Source of the DNA: Lomentospora prolificans | Taxonomy: Eukaryota; Ascomycota; Sordariomycetes; Microascales; Microascaceae | Direction: 5' to 3' | Length of the DNA stretch: 64,000 bases | Assembly (NCBI GenBank): GCA_029532625.1 | Contig: JARFXM010000007.1 | Span: 1,550,001-1,614,000, forward strand | In this document: positions 1-9,979 of the stretch, piece after piece | Layout: every line of letters starts with the position of its first letter | How positions within the stretch are numbered: position 1 is the first letter of the stretch | The notes under the pieces: generated by a model | Told to the model about the DNA's origin: nothing | Databases searched by the model: none | What the model saw: only the letters and a program-made list of their open reading frames with translations | Position numbers and translations under genes: made by a program

Positions 1-201
1 ATTGATCAATCTCACGATCCGACTGCAGGGCCAACACCAACGGATTTTCATCTGCTGCCATAGTAATAGAATAAAGAATTGACCGGCCCTAGTGATCCTC
101 TTCCGGCACCCGCTGCTGGTGGCCCTAGCGAAATCGTTTTCCCCGAAGAGAGGGAAATCCTGGTGTTACATTAGACTTGAGGACCTAAAGGGCTAATATG
201 A
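1..201. other. Window edge, 3' flank of the first gene
   Basis: No coding frame, RNA or repeat is recognised here. It is the 3' flank of the minus-strand gene that ends at 202 and may hold its terminator or the flank of a gene outside the window. Confidence 0.4.
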
Positions 202-2277
202 TTAAGGGAGATGAACCGTATTAAAAAGCCTGTTTCCAGTGTCCGTAGAGCCCGTCCCAGTGTACTTGTTCTGAGACACGCGCAAAGCAGCGATACTCAG
301 ATCTAGATCTTTGTTTACCACTTCGTAGAATCTGCTTCCCGACCAGCGTGCGACGCACTCGCTCTGAACCACGCCAGCAACAACCACAATCTTGATGTTT
401 GGAGCTAACTCGCGAATATGCTCGACAAACTCGATGATACTCTTGCCAGTATTGATCACTGAGTCCACCAATATTATTGTTTTCCGCCCTTGGACATGGC
501 TTGTGTCTATATCCCCTGGCTTTCTGGCATGGAGAAACATTGCCAAGGGAAAGGCGGCGCTGACTCCAAAGGCCATCGGCTCCCCTCCACGCATCAAAGC
601 AATTATGAGTGTTTTTCCCTCGTCGAGTAGACGATATCCTGTGGTGGAAGTGGCCTGAACATGCGGAATTTGGTACGGCTCAACCCCGACGATGTCAGTC
701 ACAAACTCGGTCGCTACATAACGGCCTACATGATAGTGGGCCTCTCGCAAAGCCGGGCCTGAGATGTTGGCATTTCTCGTCGCCGTCATAAGGAGCTTGA
801 CCGCATTCTTATCCGTTGCGTGATGAATCCTTTCCTGGGCGCGTCGACCAAAGATGGACTCAATTACATCTCGATCGGAAAAGCTGATTTGGGGGAGGAT
901 GTCGGTATTGAGCCGCGGAGGAGATCCAGAGGGCAGCAGTATTTGGCGCGCTTTCAGGCCTTGCTGTCTGATGGCGGTCTCCAGAGCAGCATCCATCGTT
1001 CTGCTTCTAGTGGCCCGGTCGCCAACGACAACGATAGCTTCGTCGGCCTTTGCTAGCATTGGCAGGTCAACCGGACTATCGCCAAAGGCCCACACACGAA
1101 GATTGTGGTTCTGTTGAAGGTGTTCGACAATGGCCGACTTTACTTGAGGTGTGATGACCGTAGAACCATGCTCTAGGGCACGACTCCCCCCGATGACCTT
1201 GACTGATTGCGATAGCTGATGTTGACCTAATACTTTCTGCCACACGCAGGCTAGCCCACAGGTCACAACGAGCGCCATGACGTTGGGTTCGTCCGAGACT
1301 TGGTTCATTAGATGTACCAAATCTGGATGTATCTCGACACCTGCTGAAACGTCGTTGCAAAGCGAAAGAAACTGGCCTTCCTCTGCTACTTCCTCATAGA
1401 GGAAAGCGGATTGGCGGAAGGCATTGTATGTGTAACCCATGGTGCTCTTGAATAAATCTTTCAAAGCGCTAGCGCCCAAGTCCGATTTGACCCGACGAGA
1501 TTCCGCAGCCTTCTTCCAGAACAGTGAGCCGGTATCCTGCGGTGCTAGAGTGCGGTCGGCGTCGAAGACGAGGATTGTGTCGACTTTTGACTTGCCGCTC
1601 GTCTCTACTGCGTCATCCGCCTTTGCAAGAGCTGTCGCCAAGTTTGCCTCCTCGCTATGGTCCTTGAAATTAACCACCAGGTGTTCGACTTTTGAGGCTA
1701 ATTCATCGAGTGACGCTGAAAGAGGGAAGAACAAAATCCCATGTTCGCGGCAGAGAGACCGCAGCGCAGTCTTCTCACAAGCCTGCCATCGCTGTAAATG
1801 TTCCACCGAAGCTATGGGCCTGTCCCGTTCCAAATCAGCTCGGCGGTTCTCGTCGATGATGGTGGGAGGAATATCCAGATAAATAATGTGCGAATATACA
1901 TCCAGATCTGCACCAGTCATGACCTTTTCTCCCATCTCTTGTTCCTGAGGCCAGAGCATGAAGTGACCGGATACAACTCCAGGCTTATTGGCGTCTACGC
2001 ATTCTGCGTGTATTGTGTTTATTACAAGCTCACGCCACTGGAACTGATCGTTTTCTTCGGATGCCTTGAAGACGTCGAGGCCTCCGGGCACTAGTTTGTC
2101 GATGACGAGTGAACCCTCGTACAGGTTGAAGTCAGTCCCAATGGTACGTCGTAGTTGGTGTAGGATGTACGTTTTCCCGGACCCGGAAATGCCATAGATA
2201 CCGATAACTACCGGCTTGTTCTGGCTGGGCGCGGTCTGTGGCTTGCTAGGGCAGAGAGATAGGGATTGGATAGTCAT
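202..2277 (-). CDS. P-loop kinase / HAD hydrolase / uracil phosphoribosyltransferase triple-domain protein
   Basis: The intronless protein has 691 aa from the ATG at 2277; the frame opens further upstream but without an ATG. Three domains can be seen. An N-terminal P-loop kinase has GISGSGKT at residues 29-36. A HAD-type phosphohydrolase starts with the DADRT motif near residue 239. The C-terminal uracil phosphoribosyltransferase (about 480-690) has the PRPP-binding loop VDSVINTGKS (604-613) and the C-terminal uracil loop ending in GNRLFNT. Uracil phosphoribosyltransferase makes UMP from uracil and PRPP; uridine-kinase/UPRT fusions are known. The kinase plus HAD arrangement suggests a cytosolic pyrimidine salvage or nucleotide-balancing enzyme, with the HAD domain perhaps a nucleotidase. 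The substrates of the first two domains cannot be read from sequence. Confidence 0.8.
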   Translation of the reverse strand: MTIQSLSLCPSKPQTAPSQNKPVVIGIYGISGSGKTYILHQLRRTIGTDFNLYEGSLVIDKLVPGGLDVFKASEENDQFQWRELVINTIHAECVDANKPGVVSGHFMLWPQEQEMGEKVMTGADLDVYSHIIYLDIPPTIIDENRRADLERDRPIASVEHLQRWQACEKTALRSLCREHGILFFPLSASLDELASKVEHLVVNFKDHSEEANLATALAKADDAVETSGKSKVDTILVFDADRTLAPQDTGSLFWKKAAESRRVKSDLGASALKDLFKSTMGYTYNAFRQSAFLYEEVAEEGQFLSLCNDVSAGVEIHPDLVHLMNQVSDEPNVMALVVTCGLACVWQKVLGQHQLSQSVKVIGGSRALEHGSTVITPQVKSAIVEHLQQNHNLRVWAFGDSPVDLPMLAKADEAIVVVGDRATRSRTMDAALETAIRQQGLKARQILLPSGSPPRLNTDILPQISFSDRDVIESIFGRRAQERIHHATDKNAVKLLMTATRNANISGPALREAHYHVGRYVATEFVTDIVGVEPYQIPHVQATSTTGYRLLDEGKTLIIALMRGGEPMAFGVSAAFPLAMFLHARKPGDIDTSHVQGRKTIILVDSVINTGKSIIEFVEHIRELAPNIKIVVVAGVVQSECVARWSGSRFYEVVNKDLDLSIAALRVSQNKYTGTGSTDTGNRLFNTVHLP

Positions 2278-2719
2278 ATTGAATGAAATGGAAGTCTCAG
2301 TAGGAAAATCAATGGCGGAGGAAGGCTGGGCTTTGGGTCTGATTAGAGGCTGTTTCTTCAATCCCTGACGCTTCGATTCGTCTCATTTTATATACATGGA
2401 TTCTCAGAGGGCCGCCAGTCGAAGAATGAGATTTTCCTTTCTTATTCTAGAGGCCAGTGCTGGGTCTCCAGAGATGCCTGCTCCAAGTCTCAACAGCGCC
2501 CCCTTGGTTGGCCTCCCGCAGCTATTTCGTCCCTTTCACGCAAAGAAGCGAGTTAATTGCTGACAGGCCAGTGGTCCATGCGCGTCGATACTTTTGTTGT
2601 TTGTTTTTTTTTTCTTTGTTGAATGATGAGGGGCTTCGTGGGACATGACCTGTCCAAAACATATCCGTCTTGCCAGTCCCATGCCAATGAAGACACATCA
2701 ACCGCAATAGCAAGCCGCG

Positions 2720-3178
2720 ATGAACCGAGTCGTCGACACCATCTTGAGGCGGTGGTACACCATGCTAGGCCTCCCCCGCCAGCCTCGCCCATGGTACCGA
2801 GCGCGAATCCGCGAAGAGCTCCAAGAGCTCCGGAGAGCCAAAACCTTTTGGCGTAAAGTGAGCGAAACATCCGACGTCTTCTTCTCCATTGCCCGCGCTC
2901 GTCACGACGGATTCCTCTGCCGAAACTTACCGCCACCCTCGGCCGCCCGCCATAGCCTCGTATACGGGTACATGCTGATTAAATTTACTTCTCGCTGGGC
3001 GTTTTATCGGACAGTTGCCATGCTGTGCAACGCACCTTCCTGCAAAACCGTACGCGAAGTGGTCAACCCAGGAAAGGATGAGAAGCTGGTCAAAGTCGCG
3101 AATCGGCATGGTATTGATCCCATTCGCTTTGTCAGAATAGGCAGCAGGCTGAGGCGGATTTGGCCGCTTCTTCCTTGA
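2720..3178 (+). CDS. Conserved small fungal protein, unknown function
   Basis: Single-exon 152-aa basic protein starting MNRVVDTILRRWYTMLG. The C-terminal half (SRWAFYRTVAML through the REVVNPGKD segment to the terminal RIWPLLP) looks like a conserved Pezizomycotina hypothetical protein that I recognise only by pattern. There is no signal peptide or catalytic motif. One weakly hydrophobic stretch near residues 80-105 is too short to call a membrane segment. It is divergent from the gene at 202-2277, separated by about 440 bp, so the two could share a promoter region. Function unknown. Confidence 0.6.
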   Translation: MNRVVDTILRRWYTMLGLPRQPRPWYRARIREELQELRRAKTFWRKVSETSDVFFSIARARHDGFLCRNLPPPSAARHSLVYGYMLIKFTSRWAFYRTVAMLCNAPSCKTVREVVNPGKDEKLVKVANRHGIDPIRFVRIGSRLRRIWPLLP

Positions 3179-3300
3179 ACCCACAGGAAAGGTGCCTCTG
3201 ATGATTTGATATTGATGGTGTCGGAATGCAGAGAGCGGGCTCTGGTCTTTGCGGGTTGCAAGGAATATTATGGGTGTATTATTACCAGTTCTATTAATAC

Positions 3301-4110
3301 TTAATTAGACTTGCGTGCCAAGGCGATGCAGCTAAATCGAAGATCTTCTCCACCCGCATCCTCGTTGAGTTTTATGACTCGTTTGAGTCCCATCTCCAGC
3401 GCTCGGGGGCTCAACACATCTTCGTCCTCGGCCAAGCTTCCTCTATCAAGAGGGCCTTTCCTATTTCCTTCTAGCTCCCAGAGCCTCCCATCCGCCTTGA
3501 CAAAAGACACAAAGTGCTGGCCCGAGTGACCCTCCATGAACGTCGCAGCAGTGTCGCCAACCTGCTCTAGAGATTTATGAGCGGCCTCGAAGGCCTCGTT
3601 ATTGTATAGCATGTCGGCGCGTTCGACCATCCGCAGCGGAATAGCGCGGTTGCGGATATCGGCGAGGTCCGAGCCTGCCTGGATGAAGTCGGCGGCCGGG
3701 CCGTTGATGGCGCAGTGGAGAAGGCCGATTGAGCCGCAGGCGTTACCGATGGTCTGGTTGAACCAGACGACGGGTTCTCGCGGGCCGAATCCGGCGTAGT
3801 CTTCCTTTCCAGTGTCCTCGGCTTGGCGGTGGCGGTCCCATGCCGGCGTCAGTGGGATAATGACCAGCAGAGCCAAGGCGGGCCGAGGGATGTGGGCGAG
3901 GAGTTCCGGTTCGTCCAAGGAGTAGACGTCGTAGAATTCTAGCTCGGACGATAACCCTAGTTTCCTAGCGAGCTGGTTCATTACCTCTGGATTATTTTCT
4001 GGGCACGTACCGTCAAATAATTAGTCTTAGTCTTGGGGGGTTTAGGGGTACAAGGCAGTCGACGGCTGGTTATTCTTACCCAGCATAGCCCACGTCTTTT
4101 TCTCCGCCAT
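3301..4110 (-). CDS. Ubiquitin C-terminal hydrolase (UCH, peptidase C12)
   Basis: Two exons, 4110..4080 and 3998..3301, separated by a 81-nt intron (GTAAGA..CAG), give 242 aa beginning MAEKKTWAML. The short first exon is deduced because it joins in phase to complete the UCH N-terminus. Cysteine protease that removes small adducts from ubiquitin. Catalytic features: oxyanion Gln92 and Cys98 in NQTIGNACGSIG, and His172 in QHFVSFV. The fourth position, usually Asp in an ELDG motif, is Glu187 here (LWELEG). Length is typical of Yuh1/UCH-L3-type enzymes (about 230-240 aa), with no long C-terminal extension as in UCH37. Confidence 0.9.
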
Positions 4111-5414
4111 GATGTCGACTGAGGACAAATGATGCCTCGCAGGATTCCTTGAAACAATTGTTTAGAATCAGATCCAAGCCGAGACGCGACTGGGAAAGAA
4201 GGTAAACGAATAGAGTATAACCGACGATGCGTCCCTAAAAAAGAAATTGGGGAAGTAGGCAACTATCGAAAAGTGACGGAAGGTCTACACGACAGAAATG
4301 TCGTTCAATGAAAACAATGTGCGTGGCCACAATATTCATCACCGTTATTATTAGTCTTCTCCGCCAGCATGCCAAGGCAGAAGCAGCTGACGCAGCAACT
4401 CATGTCGCAGAGCCAAATCTTTGATTGGTGCAGTGGTTGCACCAAGTCGTACAGGCGGTTTATCTAAGGGCAGATCACCACGTGAATTAACATCAGTTCC
4501 TTCCTAGAAACTATCTATTAGAGTGGCTCGATGTGCAAATGAAGGAAAGAATATGCGAAACAACTGTGGAAGCACAAAAATGAGAATATGACAGAACCTA
4601 TTAGATATTTAAGCCAGGGCAACGGGGCGCGGTGACAAGGTTGCCGCAGGATCCTACCAAAATCGGCGACTCCAAGTGTGGGTCTGCGGACTATCTACAA
4701 ATTTGAGAAGGAGCTTTGAAAATGCCCGTTGGAGTCGTCGGTTCTTCTGAGTGGGAAATGGAGTACCCGACGGTGTCTTGCTCCTTCCCTCCCCGAGTGA
4801 GGCGCTCAGCGACCGCAGGAACGACCGAAGAGACCACCAACATGGTGCGGGACGATGTTTGGCGACCTGAGCACCTATCGGCTGACTCGACTGGCGGTAT
4901 CACATAACCAAACTGAGAGTAAAACAAACGTCATCCTTTCATTTGTATCGTCTCTGGTTGCCGTCTCCCGCTAATATGGCATGTTTTGAGAATTCTGCTT
5001 CACCGAACTGAGGGGCTGTTGATCCCGATCCAAGTGATGATTCCCGGTTCAGATCCAATGCTCGGCTTAAATTCAAATAGCGAGCCCATTAAATATATGT
5101 ACACTTTTGTGCTATAGTAACGGCGGTTGGCGGGTCTTGACCACTTCGATTGTGTGCCGGTTAGCTCTCGCGTGTGGGGTCGAAAGGGCTCGGGGGTTAT
5201 GCTCCAATAAGCAACAGGCCGAGAAGGGGATGGGGTTCTCTGATTCTTCGGCGATGACGATCCGTATATTATTGTCCTAATATACTCCTACTGAGCGAGG
5301 GTAAAATCAGGTCTTGGATACGGCTAAGCATATGCAGACACATCAGCAGGCTCGGATCAACCAACAGCTTGTCAGAAATACTAGGCTAATGTGACAGTCC
5401 ACCTAAAAATATGA
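4111..5414. other. Intergenic, no gene seen
   Basis: About 1.3 kb with only short shadow frames. Contains the promoter of the UCH gene on its left. An ATG at 5332 could begin a first exon for the next gene, but no convincing splice pair was found. Confidence 0.4.
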
Positions 5415-5420
5415 TCATGT

Positions 5421-5898
5421 TTGGAAAAAGCGTTGGCCCCGTTGGATAGCATCCCTGCACTCGGCCAGGGTCTTGCATCGGATGAGCTTAACATCTCCCA
5501 CTCAGTGGCGGAGATGCAACGTGATGGGACTCTCCGTGTTCGTTATCCGTCTTGGCTCCCCCTGGATCCGAAGTCATCGTACATTGTACGTAAGACGTCA
5601 TTAGGCCAGGGACACAAGGGAAAAGACTTCCAAATCACGATCGAGTTCGCGACGCAACGATGCGGAACAGTTTCCGCAAATAGTATGTTTAGTCAACAAC
5701 TAAGGAAGAAGCAATACTAACGTTTCTGATCTCTTCGTAGCCCGGGTCAACACAATCAAATTCTCGGCGCCGACGCCCAACTACGCCCAGACCGTCACCA
5801 CTACTAAAGGCGCCACTGGATCGCTAACGACGTCTAACGGCGGCCTTGCGTGGGTTTCTGAGCGTATTGAGATTTCTCAGTGGAAATTTGATGCGTAG
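5421..5898 (+). CDS. Hypothetical protein, 5' end unresolved
   Basis: Two exons join cleanly: the frame open after a TGA at 5412, ending at 5682, and 5741..5898. The intron is 58 nt (GTATGT, branch ATACTAAC, acceptor CGTAG). The joined product is about 139 aa, polar, and ends with WVSERIEISQWKFDA. The clean intron with a strong branch site and a sensible frame across it argue for a real gene or the 3' part of one. No ATG lies in this frame, so the first exon is missing, cryptic or lost. I do not recognise the family. It could be the surviving C-terminal part of a decayed gene. Confidence 0.4.
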
Positions 5899-6796
5899 CA
5901 TTGGTGTGGAGCAGAGAACGGCCAAGAAATCGACTCTAGAACTCCGCTGCGAGTAGATGAGTGATGGGGGAACTCCCACAGTAGTAGATATAGTTGCGAG
6001 GCCAAGTATGTACAGAAAGTCCGCTTTAGCGAGATTTTGAGGACGTGTTATTGCCCCTGAACGCCGCGCTGATCAAATACATAGGCAGTTAAATACTTAC
6101 CACTTACGTATACTACTGTAAGAAAGCGGCCTTCGAGATACACCGGTTTCGAATTTGCCTTCTGGTTTCCAGCCGATGCTAATACTTAGAGGCTGGCAAC
6201 ATCACAAAACTGCAACTAATAGGCCATCTAGATTGATACTTTAGCGACTTAAGTCCGCAGTATGCAGCTCCTTGCAGGCCATGGAAGCTATTAATGCTCT
6301 TTGGCGGGCTCTCTTCCACAGCTGACTTGCGACCATATTTCGTATTTGCGCTCTCTCACCAGCGCAAATATAAGATACAAGCAGACAAGAAAATGCCACG
6401 GCGTGCTCACTGAGAGCCAGCAAGTATTGTTTATCTAGACCGCGTCGATGTGATGATATTCACTAGCTAGGTGCCGGCTTCATCCACGGTTGCGCATCCC
6501 CGGATATTTTGCCGACGAGATGGCCAATCACCAGCTCCAGGATATATCTGCGCTAGTCGGAGATTAAAGTGATCACAAGTGCCGACATGGCAAGCAAAGC
6601 TTCAATATATAAACCGCAGCCTGGTTTAATTTGTTGTGATTACCGAAGCAGATCACAAAGCGGGGATTCCGTCATGCTTCTCAAAATTGCCCGCGTATAA
6701 ACTGTATAAACGGGGCAAACGACCTGGTTGGGATTCTCCAAGTCGGCGGCGACATCCGACCCGTCTAGCTCAATTCAGACTTTGACTCTGGCGAAT
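5899..6796. other. Intergenic, promoter region of DUF1996 gene
   Basis: About 0.9 kb with no supported gene. A TATA-like ATATATAAACC sits near 6605-6615, about 185 bp before the ATG at 6797. Nothing else recognised. Confidence 0.4.
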
Positions 6797-8113
6797 ATGG
6801 CTTGGAAAACACTCATGCTCGTTGCGCTCGTAGCGCTCCTCGTCGAAAATGCATCAGGGCAAACAGGAGCTGCGAGAGGATCAACTTTTCTTCGGTTTGG
6901 CTGCTCTCAGCTGGTGGTTGAGCGTACCGATCCTCTCGTTAACCCTGGAATGATTCCAACACCGCATATGCACCAAATTGTCGGAGGAGACTCATTCAAT
7001 ATTACTGTAAATGCTCTCCCTGGCGTTCTAGACCAAAGATGTATCTGACCACAATGCTATAGATGGATCCTACGACCATCGATCCACCGGCAACCTCGAG
7101 ATGTACGTCCTGCAAAATGAGCGAAGATTTCAGCAACTATTGGACCGCTTCCATCTACTTCCGATCCCCCGAGAACGGCACCTTCAAGAGAGTTCCGCAA
7201 ATGGCGAATGGCCGCTTGAATGGTACCTTATTAGAGCAGGAAGGAGGTTTGACTGTTTACTACATGCGACCTTTCGGCGGCAGGAACATGAAAACAACCG
7301 CATTTCCTCCCGTAAGTATACACAGCGTAGTCTTTGTTCAAGACCCTAAGTTAAGATCTTCTAGGGTTTCCGAATGCTTACCGGGGACCCAATGCGCCGT
7401 ACCAAACCGGCCGGAAGCCTCACAGCCTGTCACCGCTGCCTTGCTGCAAGCGAACGTATAATGGGTGGCAACGGTGCCCCTTGCGACTCTAGCGATACGG
7501 CAGAATTCCCCAACAAGCCGTGTCCTGGCGGCATCCGCGCTACCGTCATCTTCCCCTCCTGCTGGGATGGGAAGAACTTGGACAGTCCCGATCATATGAG
7601 CCACGTAGCTTATCAACCAGGCTCTGCGCTTGCAGGCGACCAGTGCCCGAGCACCCACCCTGTCCGCATCCCCCAGGTCATGTATGAGATTATGTACGAT
7701 ACGTCGGGATTCGCGAATCCGGAGTACTACAAGGATGGCTCGCAGCCTCTGGTATACAGCTTTGGTGATCCGTAAGTGCTTGCCTTCCTAAGGTAAGGGC
7801 AAAACACACGTAACCTGCGGCTAACTTTCAATGATAGTACCGGCTACGGACAGCACGGTGACTACCTCTTTGGCTGGCAGGGCGACGCCCTTCAACGCGC
7901 TATGGATGCGCTTGGAACGAACTGCTGGAGTGAGACTTGCCCTGAAATAAAATTACAATCAGGCGAGGCCGCTATCAACTGCAGAAAACAGCAGCAATAT
8001 GATGAGGATATTGGTACAGATGGCTGTAGGTATCACATCCTCAGTGCCGTGATCTATAACTAACATCCGCGTTAGGGCTTACCGAGCTCCCTGGAGGCGC
8101 GGAGGTGCTCTAA
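6797..8113 (+). CDS. Secreted DUF1996 domain protein
   Basis: Five exons (6797..7006, 7063..7311, 7365..7771, 7838..8025, 8076..8113) join to 363 aa with every junction in phase. The start ATG gives a signal peptide (MAWKTLMLVALVALLVENAS). The mature part begins with the DUF1996 hallmark RFGCSQLVVERTDPLVNPG followed by HMHQIVGGDSF, continues with CTSCKMSEDFSNYWTAS and FPSCWDG, and ends with the usual DGWLTEL. All are shared positions of this extracellular fungal family, whose function is unknown; some members carry WSC or cellulose-binding tails, and this one has none. Expected to be secreted, with disulfides likely from paired cysteines. Confidence 0.9.
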
Positions 8114-8826
8114 GTTGAAAGAATGCAGGAAGGGGCCAATGATGGTGTGCGAAAATCATTTTTGTTTGTCTATTACTTTACTTTCGAATTGTAAGGCTCG
8201 ATTTGATTCATAGTCGGGAATTCTTTCGTCTATTCGCGTCCCACACCTGCTTTATTCGCCACCTAACGTCGCGGACGGGGGATTTGATCGACGCATGATA
8301 ATATTGAAGCGGTGTATACGACAGTGCCGCTAGGCAGAATGTACCTTTTTTGTCGGCTTATTATGACTCTTCTTTTGCGGCGAATAGCTAATATGAAGGC
8401 TGCTATTTCATATCAAAACAAGCCGTCTTCAAAATCGACATCCTGTTCTACAGAGGTGATGTCACAAGCAGGCCACCTAAGCCTCGCACCAGAGACATCC
8501 ACGATAGAAAGGTAGAGAGGTATGAGAAAAGGTGACCTAAACCAACCATAAGCACAACATTTGAATATGCAGCATAGACGACCTTGTGACTGCTTTCCCA
8601 GCTTCACTGGTAATAAGGCTCATAATATCTGCTACAAAACGTGGAAACATTACATCGTATTGTCACATTTCCTTGGTCAAACGGCCGCAGATGAGTCGGC
8701 GGATAAAAAGAGAGATTTATTATGTATAGAGAACCCAAATTGTGTAATTATAATTCCCGAGCAACGAAGTCCTAGTTATCCAGGCCAGCGTCACTCCTAG
8801 CCTTCCACCCAAGGGTGTTCAGGAGC
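8114..8826. other. Intergenic, no gene seen
   Basis: 3' flanks of the DUF1996 gene and of the converging small gene. Short frames only; nothing recognised. Confidence 0.4.
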
Positions 8827-9139
8827 TCACGCCAGCAACTCTACAAGCAGCGGTGGTACCGTTTGCAGAAAGCTTCTAGATAATAGCGTTGATGTCAAGT
8901 CAGTCTCCTCGTCATCATCGAGAGTATCAATACCACCAACAAGGGAGGCAGAGTATGGAAGGGGTCTATAGAAACAAGGGCCACCAACACAAGCAGCAAT
9001 ATAGGACTCAGTTTCCCGATCTGTTTGTGTTGCCGGGGAGAACTTACTCGCTTCTCGGGCTTGGTGGTGAAACTGGAAAAGCAGCGGCAAGGCCGGCGAA
9101 GGAGATAGTGGTGATGGCGGCAAACTCCATTTCGGACAT
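8827..9139 (-). CDS. Small possible secreted peptide
   Basis: Exons 9139..9048 and 8965..8827 with an 82-nt intron (GTAAGT..CTATAG) give 76 aa. The N-terminus (MSEMEFAAITTISFAGLAAA) resembles a short signal peptide, better from the second ATG at 9130. The rest is rich in Pro, Ser and acidic residues (a DDDEE run) with no cysteine. No family is recognised. Support comes only from the in-phase intron with good borders and the hydrophobic leader. It could be a small effector-like or propeptide gene, or a chance frame. Confidence 0.35.
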
Positions 9140-9867
9140 GGATTGAATAAGGCGTCCGGGTAGTTTGTTTTGAAAGGTTGTTTATGCGGTGTGGGATGGG
9201 TCAAGAGTGTACCGCATCCTGACAATCCATACAGCTTATTTACCCCATCATACTCAGCGTGGCTTCCAGGGGACATGACGGTTTTCTTCGAGACTCTTAA
9301 GCCCACGCTTATAAGCTAAGAACCTACTATGATGCTCATTATATTGTGTTTATCGATTTTTCAACTTCGAGCTATTGCCTTTTAACCCGGAACCTAACCT
9401 TGACCGCCAATATAGTATGGGCCTCGCCTACCTAAGCCACGGGTCTAAATTATATTGTAAACATCTAGAGCGGCTACCACACAGGCCGTGGAACATCCAC
9501 TGTTATCCCGCCAGTGGGCGTTATGTTTTTGCAAAGACCACTATGGGGTTGGCGAAACCAGTACTATACGGCTTCAGACATAAATATGCACGGGGACGTT
9601 AAGAAGCGGTTGAATGGTGAGTGTGGTGTTGATGTTGCTTAACGCATCAATTATCTAGCAATTTTCGTTTAGTTCACGGATTGTTGGATTCGCGACACGG
9701 AAATTTCTGCTGGTATGCTCGACGAAGGTAAATAATGATAGGTTGGCACGTCGAGGAAGTGGATTCAGGATGCCCTAAAATCAATCAGCTCATTTGATAA
9801 GTTAGATATAATGGAGACTAAGCAGTATTCTGTAGTTAACAGAGATGAAGGGCCCAAAAAAAAATCA
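9140..9867. other. Intergenic, no gene seen
   Basis: About 0.7 kb. A 9-nt A run at 9856-9864 is the Pol III terminator of the minus-strand tRNA that follows. Nothing else recognised. Confidence 0.5.
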
Positions 9868-9979
9868 TGACAGGAGTGGGATTCGAACCCACGCCTCTTG
9901 CGAGACTGCAAAACCAAATTTTATCTGGAAAGAAGATAATTCTTGAGTGCAGCGCCTTAGACCGCTCGGCCATCCTGCC
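9868..9979 (-). tRNA. tRNA-Leu(CAA) with intron
   Basis: Reads GGCAGGATGGCCGAGCGG at the 5' end. Acceptor arms pair (GGCAGGA with TCCTGTC, one G-U), with discriminator A. The anticodon CAA is at 9945..9943, stem CTGCA/TGCAG. An intron of about 30 nt follows position 37 (about 9941..9912), the canonical place. A long variable arm (TCTCGCAAGAG) and the T arm GTGGGTTCGAATCCCAC fit a type II leucine tRNA. A box (TGGCCGAGCGG) and B box (GGTTCGAATCC) are intact, and a T9 Pol III terminator follows within 5 nt, so it should be functional. Confidence 0.93.

Noticed and set aside
8889..9146. Plus-strand frame opposite the small secreted peptide
   Set aside because: His/Gln-rich shadow of the minus-strand exons; no leader or motif.
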